64,000 nt of DNA from assembly GCF_000005505.3 (NCBI RefSeq), contig NC_016131.3, forward strand, positions 36,605,001-36,669,000. The letters are read 5' to 3'. The stretch's first letter is position 1; each line of letters starts with the position of its first letter. Shown here one piece after another: positions 10,381-20,520 of the stretch. A model generated the notes under the pieces. That model saw only the letters and a program-made list of their open reading frames with translations. It was not told the DNA's origin and ran no database searches. A program made the position numbers and the translations under genes. Source of the DNA: Brachypodium distachyon. Lineage: Eukaryota > Streptophyta > Magnoliopsida > Poales > Poaceae.

Positions 10381-13300
10381 AGCGCAAAGACTTCGTCAAG
10401 CAGAAGGACCAGCTCAAGGCTGTAGGGGCTATCAGGGAAGTTCTGTACCCCACTTGGTTAGCTAACCCTGTAGTAGTACCCAAGGCGGGAAATAAACTTT
10501 GCATGTGTGTAGATTTTACTGATCTCAACCGTGCATGCCCCAAGGATCCTTTCCCTATACGCCATATCGATCAAATAGTTGATTCCACTGCTGGGTGTGA
10601 TTGCTGTGCTTTTTGGATGCTTTTTCCGGCTACCATCAAATTAAGATGGCAGTCGAAGACGAGGAGTATACGCCGTATCGATCAAATAGTTGATTCCACT
10701 GCTGGGTGTGATTTGCTGTGCGTTTTGGATGCTTTTTCCGGCTACCATCAAATTAAGATGGCAGTCGAAGACGAGGAGAAGACAGCGTTCATCACCCCGG
10801 TTGGCTACTACAGTTACACGTGCATGCCTTTCGGGTTGAAGAATGCGGGCTCAACATTCCAGCGCATATTGCGCGAGTGTTTGGGACCCAAGCTAGGCCG
10901 TAACATGGAGGCCTACATGGACGATATCGTCATCAAGTCAAAGCGCGGGGACTCGCTGATTGATGACTTGCGAGAGACGTTTGATAACCTCCGCAGGATC
11001 AAACTCAAGTTGAACCCTGAGAAGTCCACCTTCGGTGTAGACTCGGGCCAGCTTCTGGGTTTCTTGGTTTCACACAGGGGGATACAAGCCAACCCACAAA
11101 AGATAGAAGCTATCGAGAAAATGGAGGCTCCCCGCATGGTGAAGGATGTCCAGCACCTCAACGGCTGCGTTGCCGCGCTGGGCGGCTTCACCTCAAGATT
11201 GGGCAAACGCGCCCTGCCTTTCTTCAAGGTGAAGAAGAAGAAGGGTCCAATTGATTGGACCCCCGAGGCCGAGGCGGCGTTCCAAGATCTCAAGCAATAC
11301 CTGAAGTCGCCGCCCGTCCTCGTCGCCCCCAAGCCGGGCGAGCCGCTACTACTCTACCTAGCGGCGACTGACCGGGTGGTCAGCTCGGTGCTGGTTGCCG
11401 AGAGGGAGGAAGATGTTCTGGGGACTGAGGCTGCGGGGGGGGGGGGCTGAACAGCCCCCGGCAACTGCCTCGGACCCAGGACCACCCCCGAGCCGGCAGC
11501 ATCGGCACCGCGCAAGCGGCTCGTGCAGCACTCGGTGTACTTTGTCAGCACGGTGCCGCGTGACGCCCGTACGAGGTACCCGCAGGTGCAGAAGGTCCTG
11601 CTGGGGACTCTGCTAGCGTCTTGCAAGTTGCGCCACTACCTCCAGGAGCACCGCGTCACGGTTGTGTCGGGGTTCTGCCTTGAGCGAGCCCTCACCAACT
11701 GCGAAGCCACCGGGAGGGTGGCCGAGTGGAGCATGGAGCTGTCGGAGTTCGATCTGCACTTCACCAACTCCAAGAGCATCAAGAGTGCGGCCCTGGCGGA
11801 CTTTGTCGCGGAGTGGACGTCGACGGGTGTAGAAGAGGAGGGCCGGAGACCAGCCTGCCAGGCAAGCTGGACGAAGGCCACTGGATCCTGTACTTCGACG
11901 GCGCGTTCAGCCTTCAGGGAGCCGGCGCTGGGGTCGTCATCGACTCATCGACGGGGGATCAATTGAGGTTTGCTATCCAACTCGATTTCCCGAACTCCAC
12001 TAACAACACGGCAGAGTACGAGGGTTTGCTCGCCGGGTTGCGGGCAGCAATCGCCCTGGACATCAAGCGTCTGGTCATTCACGGGGACTCCCAGCTCGTG
12101 ATCAACAAGGTCAACAAGGACTACGACTGCCCGCAGATGGCACCGTACATGGAGGAAGTACGCAAGTTAGAACGCAAGTTCAAGGGTTTGCGATTCGAGC
12201 ACGTCAAGCGGAAGGACAACTTCGCGGCTGACGAGCTGTCCAAGATGGCAGTAGAACGCCGGAAGCCTCCGGCGGGGGTGTTCTGCCAGAGGCAGGTGAC
12301 GCCTTCAGTCGCCCCCAAGCCGGTCACCGGGGAAGCCCCTCCGGCAACCGAAGGAAACCCCGCAACAGCGGAGGTCCATGCCGCTGACATAGCGGCATGC
12401 GTTGGCAGGGAGACTTGTCCCTGGACGGTGGAAATCGCCCGTTACCTGAAGGGAGAGGCCCTCCCGGAAGACGACGTTGCCGTGGAACGAGTGGCCCGGC
12501 AAGCCAAAATGTACACCGTGGTAGACGGGAACCTCTAACGCAGGCGTGCAAATGGAGTCAAGCTCCTCTGCGTGCCCCAAGACGAAGGGCGCGCATTGTT
12601 GGAGGAGATACGTCGAGGCACATGCTCCCACCATGTGGCCTCCCGGGCGCTGGCCGGCAAGGCGTTTCGGCACGGTTTCTACTGGCCCACGGCCCTGGCC
12701 GACGCGGAGCAGCTGGTGAAGACGTGTGATGCGTGCTCGTTCCACGCGAAGAAGAGCAACCAGACGGCGCAGGCCCTGCAGGTCATCACGTCCTCGTGGC
12801 CATTCGCGGTCTGGGGGCCGGATATCGTCGGCAAGCTACCGAGAGCAGTTGGCAGCTACGAGTATTTACTCGTGGCCATCAACAAGTTCTCTAAGTGGGT
12901 GGAAGTGGAGCCAGCTCGAAAGGTGACTGCCCAGGCGGCCATCAAGTTTTTCAAGGGCATTGTGTGCCGGTTTGGTGTGCCTAATGGCATCATCACCGAC
13001 AACGGCACACAATTCACGAGTGCGGTGTTCAAGGCCTACTGCGAGGGCATGGGCACCAAGATTCACTTCGCGTCTGTTGCTCACCCGAGGAGCAACGGGC
13101 AGGCGGAGAGGGCCAACGCAGAGGTGCTGCGGGGGCTCAAGACGAGAACCTTTGACAAGCTCAAAGGCCACGGGTAGCACTGGATCGAGGAGCTCCAGCC
13201 CCTGCTGTGGTCGATCAGGACCACACCTAGTCGGGCAATGGGCGAGACTCCTTTCGCCCTTGTCTACGGGGCAGAAGCGGTGCTGCCCCTGGAGCTCAAG

Positions 13301-13657
13301 CACGGATCTCCCCGGGTATGTGCATACGACAACTCCAGCCAACACGAGCAAAGGGTTGACGATCTGAACTTCATCGAAGAGCTTCGGTGCCGGGCTGCTG
13401 TGCGAGCCGCGCGCTACCAGCAGGGACTCCGTCGTTATCACGACAGGCGAGTTCGTCCCCGGGGGCTCGAGAACGGAGACCTTGTCCTGCGCCGGATAAA
13501 AGGAACGAAGGCCGGGAACAAGTTGACTCCGAAATGGGAGGGCCCCGTCCGGGTAGTGCAGGTGACCAGGCCGGGGGCTGTCTGGCTGGAAACCCAAGAA
13601 GGCTTGCTGGTGCAAAATAGCTGGAATATTGAGCACTTGCGCAAGTTCTACCCGTGA
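10381..13657 (+). pseudogene. Tat-type Ty3/gypsy pol of element B (RT, RNase H, aRNH, integrase)
   Basis: Domains in order: RT (VDFTDLNRACPKD, then AYMDDIVIKSK with the catalytic YMDD near 10912), Ty3 RNase H to about 11760, a second plant/archaeal-type RNase H (LYFDGAF, AEYEGL, HGDSQLVI, AADELSK; 11880-12250) and integrase. The integrase has an HHCC zinc finger (CSHHVASR ... CDAC) and a DDE core with DIVG, TDNGTQF and AERAN. The dual RNase H places it in the Tat lineage. Gag and protease are missing. Breaks: a tandem duplication in RT, a frameshift at a G-run near 11437-11449, a frameshift near 11850, a TAA at 12536-12538 and a TAG at 13175-13177. It cannot encode an active polyprotein. Confidence 0.93.
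10556..10778 (+). repeat. Tandem duplication inside the RT of element B
   Basis: Two adjacent near-identical copies, 10556-10666 (111 bp) and 10667-10778 (112 bp), both starting tatacgcc and ending gacgaggag. The first copy lacks one base after the TAGCD codons and is frameshifted; the second reads the normal RT (DAFSGYHQIKM). The high identity points to a recent event specific to this copy. Confidence 0.95.
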
Positions 13658-13923
13658 AGCGGCGGAGCCTGACCCTCAGGTGATGCCGCCGATGCATACC
13701 TCTGCAACTAGTGTAGCCGGGCAACCCCCGTTTGTAAACCACTAGTTGCTGTGAAGAAAGATAAGTGCTTTTTCTCAAATTTCAAGATTGCCTCGTTTAT
13801 TTGCATGTTCCTCCCTCTTCTGTCTCCTGCTCTAGGTGCACAGTAGTCTCTTTCCATACTTGGTTGTGAGCAGGGGGCTGACGAAGCCTCGAAAACGTTA
13901 ACCCGTTGCCGGATCACTTCGGC

Positions 13924-14001
13924 ACGGGACATGCAGTTGCCGGGCTCCCCGCAACGTGCATCACGGGACATGCAGTTGCCGGGCTCCCCGTAACGTGCAT
14001 C
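13924..14001 (+). repeat. 39-bp hairpin minisatellite, 2 units (element B)
   Basis: Two perfect-length 39-bp units at 13924-13962 and 13963-14001. Each unit contains TGCAGTTGCCGGG, a short loop and CCGCAACGTGCA, which can pair as an 11-bp stem with one bulge on each side. Confidence 0.9.
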
Positions 14002-14363
14002 ACGCAGTCGCTGCGTCTGGGAAATAAAAGTGCTCACATCCAAGTTTGGCATTGACCCTTCTATGCCCGGGGGCTGGAGGCAGGAGAGAGAGTTATCTAT
14101 ACTGCTCTGTGTTTTCGTGAATTTCGAAATTTTTTGCAGCATCTCGGGCTTGGTAAGAATCTAATGTGCAGGGTAAAGGTGGAATCTTGCTTGTGGTGTG
14201 GAGTGACCGCACTTCAAGGCACCTGATTCAGGAGGAAGCTGCCATGTGTGCCACAGCGACTTGCCATGCAGAGTGGCGAAGATCGCACCGCACTTCAAGG
14301 GGCGGGGAGCCACATGTGCTGCGGTGATTCGGCGTGTGCGTTGGCAAGCTCCTCCCCTGCGCC

Positions 14364-14370
14364 TATAAAG
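14364..14370 (+). promoter_or_regulatory. Conserved internal TATA box in the spacer (element B)
   Basis: TATAAAG inside a block ending in gctcagagcgaagcc. The same block with TATAAAA occurs in spacer C (24412) and, inverted, in spacer E (50332). It points in the sense direction, toward and antisense to the aORF. Promoter function is inference. Confidence 0.45.
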
Positions 14371-14440
14371 GGGGCATCCCGGCCATGGAACAGCTCAGAG
14401 CGAAGCCAAGGAAAAGGCTGCAAAGGCAAGCGGTGCCGTA

Positions 14441-14830
14441 GAGGCGCGATGGTGGTGCATTCCTCCAGCGCTCGTCGCCGACGGGTGCACTGCCATCGCG
14501 TCCTTGTCGCATCCCTCCATCGAGCCCACACTGAGGGGTTCCGCAGAGGCACGGTTGTGGTGCATCCCACCAGCACTCGGCGCTGGCGGGTGCACTGCCA
14601 CCGTGTCCTTGCCACACCTCCTCTAGCGAGCGGCTCTGGGGTGAGGGTTGCCACGGAGACACTATGGGGGTGCATTCCTCCAGCGCTTGGCGTCGGTGTG
14701 TGCACGGCCGTAGTGTCCCTGCGGCATCCCTCCAGAGGGTATCTCCCCAATTGCTGCGGGGACGCCGTGATGTCTTCGCCACCCGCGCTGCCGGTGGTGG
14801 CAAGGATGTCACGGCATCCCTACAGCACGC
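14441..14830 (+). repeat. About 105-bp diverged tandem repeats in the spacer (element B)
   Basis: Three to four diverged units, each beginning near gaggcgcgatggtggtgcat and containing ggtgcactgccaycg. The period is about 105 bp, so antisense frames stay open and show a repeating RWQCTRRRRALEECTT-like pattern. Related arrays lie in spacers A, E and F. Confidence 0.65.
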
Positions 14831-15540
14831 CTCGGAACAGGTCCCTCCGAAGGCAAGGGCTCCCCCGAAAGCGAGGGTTGCTGCGGAGACGCAGCGGTAG
14901 CATCGTCATCGGTGCTTGTCGCCAGCGGCGATCCTGCCGCAGCGTTCCTGCCGCATCCCTCAAACAGGCTCTCTCAAGGGCGGCGTTCCAGGCGCACCCC
15001 TCCGGCAAGCATACCGAGCACGGGACCGAACGAAAAGCTACGTGCTTGAACCTGAACAATAGACTCTCTGAAAACTAAACCTAACTGAACGCTGCCTCGC
15101 TAAGTGTGGTCCCGAAACCTGCGTGTGGTCGGGGTGTTAGAAGGACGCTTGCGGGGGGAGTGCGCTCCCCGTGCGGCTTCTGGGTCCGTCCCGTGAGGGA
15201 ATGCTTGGGAGTAGTTATCTCGCAAGCGGAGTGGCTCGCCGTTGCAGCTTGGCCCCAGGTCGGCACTGCGGGTCCGTCCCGGGTCCCTGGTCCGGTTAAG
15301 TGTTTTGCACGCGAGTCCCCGGCAACACAAAGCACAACACACAAGGGCGAAGGGATCCACCCCGTGAGGCAACCCCGGGAACAAAGAACTAAAGAACTGG
15401 ATTAACAAAAGTATCAAACGATTACATGGACTAATAAGACAGTAATTGTTCAAACGGCGCCAAGTGCCACACTTGCAGGGAACGAAAACAAAAGAAGATA
15501 ACACAAGGAAACGGCAAGGGCCGGCAGGGGGCTGCGGCGA

Positions 15541-18055
15541 CTAGTTGCCGGCATCCTCCGCTGGGGGCTCCGGGGACAGCTCGGGGTCCGGCTTCCGCTG
15601 CATCCGCTCGACCACCTCGTCGACAAACCCACTCACCGCCTGAGTGTGGGTGGGTTCGTCCTCGCTGTCCGAGCAAGCGTCCAGCAACGTCTAGAATGGG
15701 AACTCCGGGTGTTGGAGGTGCACCCTCGGAAGGATTGTCCTGACAACCTCCCGGACGCAGTTGGCGACCTTGTCGGCGCCGAACTTGGAGATCCAGACGT
15801 CGAGCGCCACGAACTTCCCCACCAAGTCAGAGAAGGACGGGATCAGCGTGGAGACGTCCGTCCGTCCACCTCTGCGGCCTGCAGCTCGAACCGTGGCAGC
15901 AGGTCACGCAGCGCTTGGGCGATCTTGAGCGGCTTCTCGGTCTCCAGCTGCCGCTGCCCGATCAGCGTGCCGTGGTGGACCGGACGTCGAGCATAGCCTT
16001 CTTGGCCTTGCGGAGGCGGCCCGCCTGCGACGCGAGCTCCGCGGCCTTGGCTGCATTGTCCTCATCGGCCCTGGTGAGCTCCTCCCAGACAGCGGCCAGT
16101 TCGGTCTCGAGCCGGGCCACCTTGTCCTTGGCGGCGTTGAGCTGGATCTCGTGCCAGGCTGCCACGGTCACCGCACTTTTGGTGGCCTTGGTCTGCACCT
16201 CCAGCTTGACGCGCAGGCCCTGGATCTGGCCGGCGTAGCGGGTGATCAGGTCGCTCTTCTCGTCGAGGCGGGCCTGGGCCGTGGCGAGCGCCTTTCTGGG
16301 CTCCTCCTCGGCCTTCGCCTGCGCCGCCTTCAGCGAGCCCAGGGCCTCCTGGTGCTCGGCGCGCTGAGCCTCCAACTGCCGGTGGAGCTCCTCCTCAGGG
16401 ACGACCGGCATTGTGGCCTCGTCGTGGGCTTCCCGGGCGAGGCGAGTCTCCTCCCGCAACCGGGAGAGCTCTTGTCACTCCTTCTCCACGGCCAGCCGCA
16501 CCTCGCCGAGCTGGCTCTTGGCGATCGCCTGGTGCTCCCTCACCTGGTTGAAGGAGGTAATGAAGGCCAGCTGCTGGTCCTTGACAGCGTCAAGGAACCG
16601 GTGCCCTTGGTCGAAGACGCTCGGATGCCAAGTGATGGGATTCCAAGCCACCCCGGCCAGGGTTCCGAGGTCAGTGCTGAAGGTGGTAGCCGACAACGAC
16701 GAAGCCCCCGCCACCACCGTCTGGCTGCGCGGGGGGTCGTCCGCTTGCGGGGGAGCGTCCTGCTGCTCCTCCTCCGCAACCTCCCCCTCACCCGCGCCTG
16801 GGGACTGCGGGGCTGGTGGGGTTGCCGCGCCCCCGGCAGGGGCCGCCTCCTGCTGGGTAGCAGAAGAATCCGCGCCGGCGGCGTCTGCGGCCGCGGGCGC
16901 GTCACCGGACGCCGGTCCGGTGGCAACGGTGGTCGCCGCCCCCGTTGTGGCCGGAGCAGCAGGGCTTGGCGCGGGGCTGCCTCTGGCTCCTCCGGCTCCT
17001 CCGCCGTCCCCGTGACCTCAACGTCGGAGTCGAGGTCAGTCACTGTAGCGCCCGCTTCCGGTGCGGGCGCGCTTGGGCCTGCAACAGCGGAAATGGTGAG
17101 AATCGGGAAGCTAAATGAGTTGCCCAGAGGCAGACGCGGGGGCTCTGGATGAGTACCTTGCGGGAGCCTCCCCCTCCTCCTCCGTCCCGGCAGGTGTCGC
17201 CGGGGGGTCTATTGCGGGCGGAGCGTCACCTGTGGAAAAGGAAGGTACAGTTGCAGGATTAACTGGCAAATGAAAGTGCAGGTAAGGAAGCGGGGAGGGT
17301 GTTGTACCTGGTGCCGGCGCCACCCGGTGCTGGGTCGCCGGCAGGCGCGGCAGCGACGCCACTGGTCCCCGAGTCGGCGCCGCTGCCAGCGTCCGTACGC
17401 GCCATTTTGCTTGGCGCGGCAGGCGGAGGAGCGTCCTGTCTCCGGCCCCCGTGTACGCCCACGCAGGGAGGGAATGCCGCTGTAGCGACGCGATGCGCCG
17501 GGTGATGAAGACCCGCGCCACATTGAGGTCGGAGAGTCCGGCTAGCCGAAGGGCCTTGATCTTCTCCACGATGGGGAGGAGGTCGGCGTCGCGGTGGTAC
17601 CGGTCCCGCTAGCCGGGGGCCTTCTACGGCAACTCGGTGGGCGGAAAGATGAACTCCTCGGGTTCGTCCACACGGACCCAGCACTAGTCCGTGCACCAAT
17701 CCTTCCTTATCTTCTTGTCTGACCGGATGATGAACTCTGACTTCATCCGGTCGCGGGCACGGAACACCACCCCCAACGACATTGCTTTCTTGTTCTCGAT
17801 GCAGGGATAGAAGTAGTGCCGGAACAACGCCACCAATGGCATCACTCCGACGAATACCTCGCAGAGGAAGGAGAAGATGGCAAGGAGGTAGAGGGACATG
17901 GGGTGGAGCTGCGCCACCCGCAGCTGGTACGTCTCCATGAGCGCGTGGAGGAATAGGAAGAATGGAGGCACCAACCCGACGAGTATGAAGCGCGCGAACA
18001 CCCGGAAGTCGGTGGACTGGACGTCGGCGCCGGCGGGGAAGATCAGGGTCTGTGA
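15541..18055 (-). pseudogene. Antisense spliced ORF (aORF) of element B
   Basis: Three exons on the minus strand: exon 1 up to 17308, exon 2 17229-17157, exon 3 17078-15541, with GT-AG introns at the positions seen in the other copies. Exon 1 encodes the 'putative gypsy type transposon' domain (FRVFARFI, LFLHALMETYQLRVAQLHP, ALFRHYFYPC). Exon 3 encodes a long coiled coil and the C-terminal region ending at the CTA complement at 15541. The N-terminus is missing: upstream of about 18055 the sequence changes to a different aORF family. Breaks include stops near 17610 and 17685 and several frameshifts. Function is unknown; the family is carried only by retroelements. Confidence 0.8.
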
Positions 18056-19334
18056 CCGCACGACCTCTTCGGGCGCCGGTGAAGGCGAGCGCGTCCTTCC
18101 GCTTCCACCTACCACGAGCTAATCCATTGCCTCTGCCTGGGGGCTGGGCGGCCGCTCGCAGCTGGCCTCTGTTGCAGCGAGATCGAGGGGCTCAGGCCTG
18201 GTCTCCGCTGCCTCCACGGTTAACACCGGGTCGGTAGCTTGGCCGCCGGGAGAGCCCCCTCCGTTCCCGCTCTGTCCAGTGGGGGGTTGCTCCACCGTCA
18301 CCTCAGGGGTGGCTTCCGCATCGGTCGCGGCACCCCCTAGGGTGAGCTCTGCGACCTCCAGTCCCGCAGTTGTGGCGGCAGGGGGGGCTGCAACGAGAAT
18401 TGTTAGAAAGAAATGAAGCGCATGAAAGGAAAAAGTGACGGGGAGGAATACTGCGGCGGGCATGGCATACCTTGCACAGTGTCCCCCTCCCTCTGCGTCG
18501 GTCGCCTATTGGCGGCCGCGTCGATCGTTGCCGGGTCGACCCTGGCAACGCTTCCTGGTCCTGGATAAGAGAGCAAAAAGGAGTGTTACGCGCTGAAAAG
18601 GAATAAGAGAGAAATGTACACGACCAGGTTGCCGAGCGCACCTGCTCCCGGGGCCGCTGGCTTGCTTGCGGTCTGGGCGGCGTCGCCCCCACCCACTGCT
18701 GCCGCCGTCGTCGCGCCCCCTGTCCCGGCCTGGGGGCTTCCCGCACTCGTGCCGGGAGCTGTGCGCGGCTTCTTGCTCGAGGTCGCCGGTGGTGAGCTCA
18801 CCGGACCCCTCTTCCCCGCCGGCCTGAAACAAGAAGAATTATTCGCCGAAAAAAAATGTATCAAGGGAAACAGGAAGCACGGGTTAAGGGAAAAGAATTT
18901 ACTTCGTTGGGTTCAACACCAGCCTGCGGGCGGCGAATATTCCTCCTGTGGGAAGCACCTTCCTCGCTGGCGAAGCGTTCCCGCTACCACCAGAGCCCCA
19001 ACTACGCCGGGGGCTGAGCCCCAGGCCAGTGGGCTGCCCCCGCACTGGCTCTGTTGCACGGCAGGCAGGCGGGACAGTGGCACGACGTTGTCGTCGTCGC
19101 TGTCCCCTTCCGCGGGGCTGTCAGCACCCCAGGACCCGTCGTCCCCGGAGGTGTCAGCGACCTCGTGGGAGATGTCGTAGCCGGCGGAGGCCCCTGCCGG
19201 TCCCTCAGAATCCTCGTCCGAGTCGTTCTCCTCCTCCTCGCTCTCGACCACCGTTGCTTCCCGGTCCGGGCCCTTGGTCATGGGGGAGGGCTGCTCGACA
19301 GTGTCCCTGCCATGATGGCCCACTCGTTGCAGGG
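18056..19334 (-). pseudogene. Middle part of a different antisense, intron-bearing retroelement ORF
   Basis: From 19334 leftward it begins near PPCNEW, a motif shared with the other aORFs. An acidic region follows (VVESEEEENDSDEDSEGP). Then come Ala/Pro/Thr-rich exons separated by plausible introns, with acceptors after ttgtttcag (near 18825), ttatccag (near 18560) and cgttgcag (near 18390). The exons include SSKKPRTAPGTSAG and AAPPAATTAGLEVAEL. It has the composition of the central aORF region but different sequence, so it probably belongs to a sister family. It is fused at about 18055 to the N-terminal domain of aORF B and cut on the right by an LTR. Confidence 0.55.
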
Positions 19335-20096
19335 TGGGTAGTTGCGGGCGGGCGCGGCGTGCGGGCGGACGAGGGCGCGGGGCGGGGTCGGTGCGGGGGC
19401 CGGCGGGCGTGGCGTGCGGGCGGACGAGGGCGCGGGGCGGGCGGCGGCGGCGGGGGCGCAACCAGGCGTGGGCAGGCGGCGGCAGCGGGCGGGTTTGGCG
19501 AGCGGTGGGTGCGCGGCCGACGAGGTGCCACCGGCGGTCGGGGGCGCGGGCAGCGGTTGCCGGAGGTAGGGGATGACAAGTGGGGTCCACGCGTCAGTAA
19601 GAGAGAAGGGAGAGAAGGGTTGAAAGCGTATTTCTCCGAGAATACGCTTTCCTGCGGAGAAAGCGTAATTCCAGAGAAAAAGAAAAGAATAAAAGAAAAA
19701 GATTTTAAAATACTTTTCAGGATCCATAATTCACAAGAAATACCATTTAGATCATTTAAAATATCAAATGGCTTCAGAAAAAATCCCAAAAATTCTGTAA
19801 AATAATATATTTCATTTAGAGTCCAGGAAAATTAATCCGACTCAAAAATAAATTCATAAAAATAGTTTTAATGTTTTTAAGCTTTAAAAAAATCCAAATA
19901 AAATCCTAGAATGCATTTTAAAATTCTAGAAAATTCTCAAATCAATTTCTATCAACCTAACACATTCCAAAACACCATTTCCAACACTTTCAAATATGCA
20001 TCATAATGAACAGCAAAATTTTAAGATATGATGAAGGTGATATGCATAAGAAATGAAAAGGTGCGAACATCCGAATTTGAAAATTTGGGATGTTAC
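19335..20096 (-). mobile_element. Truncated LTR of the TGTAACATCCC family (copy 3)
   Basis: The right end gggatgttac matches the ends of the two full-length LTRs at 31372-34681 and 46561-49730. The AT-rich stretch next to it and the ggatgac..gtggggtccac..gtcag block also match. It then enters a GC-rich part carrying a direct repeat of about 35 bp (near 19350 and 19407) and breaks off inside the aORF. About 760 bp of some 3.2 kb remain. Confidence 0.7.
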
Positions 20097-20223
20097 GCTA
20101 GTCTTGCCCAACAAGTCTAGAGCGGCTACCCTAAGAGCTATTTTGATTACAATGCACAGTGGCCTGGGCGCTGCATGAAGCCCGGCGTGGATCTACAGTA
20201 GGGAGAGCTTATTGGCAATGACA
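20097..20223. other. Unassigned 127-bp segment
   Basis: Unique sequence between the truncated LTR and the LTR of element C. No open frame or similarity to the other repeats in the window is seen. It may be a piece of the original insertion site. Confidence 0.4.
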
Positions 20224-20520
20224 TGTCGCACCAGTGGCACCCGGGGTACCACCGCTGCGCGACGCGTGGGCCCCATTCCCGAGTTCCCGGGAGGCTTCAT
20301 CTCGGGCAGCGTCTATGAGCAGCCCGGCAAGCTACCAGCCCAGAAGGGGCTAGCGGGGCTTCGGGGAACATTTCCGCCTGGGCACCTCCCGGGGAGCTGC
20401 TTCCCGGGGGAGGTTCCCGGGTGCGTTGGGCCCGGAGGCTTCCCGGGGGAGGTTCCCGGGTGCGTTGGCCCGGATGCTTCCCGGGGGTCGACTTGCCGGG
20501 ATAGGGGGTTCCCGGACGCA
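20224..20520 (+). mobile_element. Truncated 5' LTR of Tat element C
   Basis: Starts TGTCGCACCAGTGGCACCCG and runs about 300 bp. It includes a small internal duplication of the block ttcccgggggaggttcccgg (near 20400 and 20440). It then continues directly into protease-region sequence. LTR TATA box, primer-binding site and gag are deleted. Confidence 0.85.

Larger units (their letters stand above)
13658..15540 (+). other. Post-pol spacer of element B
   Basis: Spacer between integrase and the convergent aORF. In order it holds a short 3' leader, the 39-bp hairpin repeats, a TATA-bearing block, about 105-bp tandem repeats, and a GC-rich block (15110-15320, with cttgcggggggagtgcgct). The 3' UTR of the aORF follows, including a short inverted repeat near 15453-15466. 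Long open frames on either strand here track repeat periods divisible by three and match no known protein. Confidence 0.7.

Noticed and set aside
14295..14812. Antisense Arg/Cys/Thr-rich protein in the spacer
   Set aside because: It follows the 105-bp tandem repeat period; the same pattern appears in several frames and is not conserved as protein among copies.
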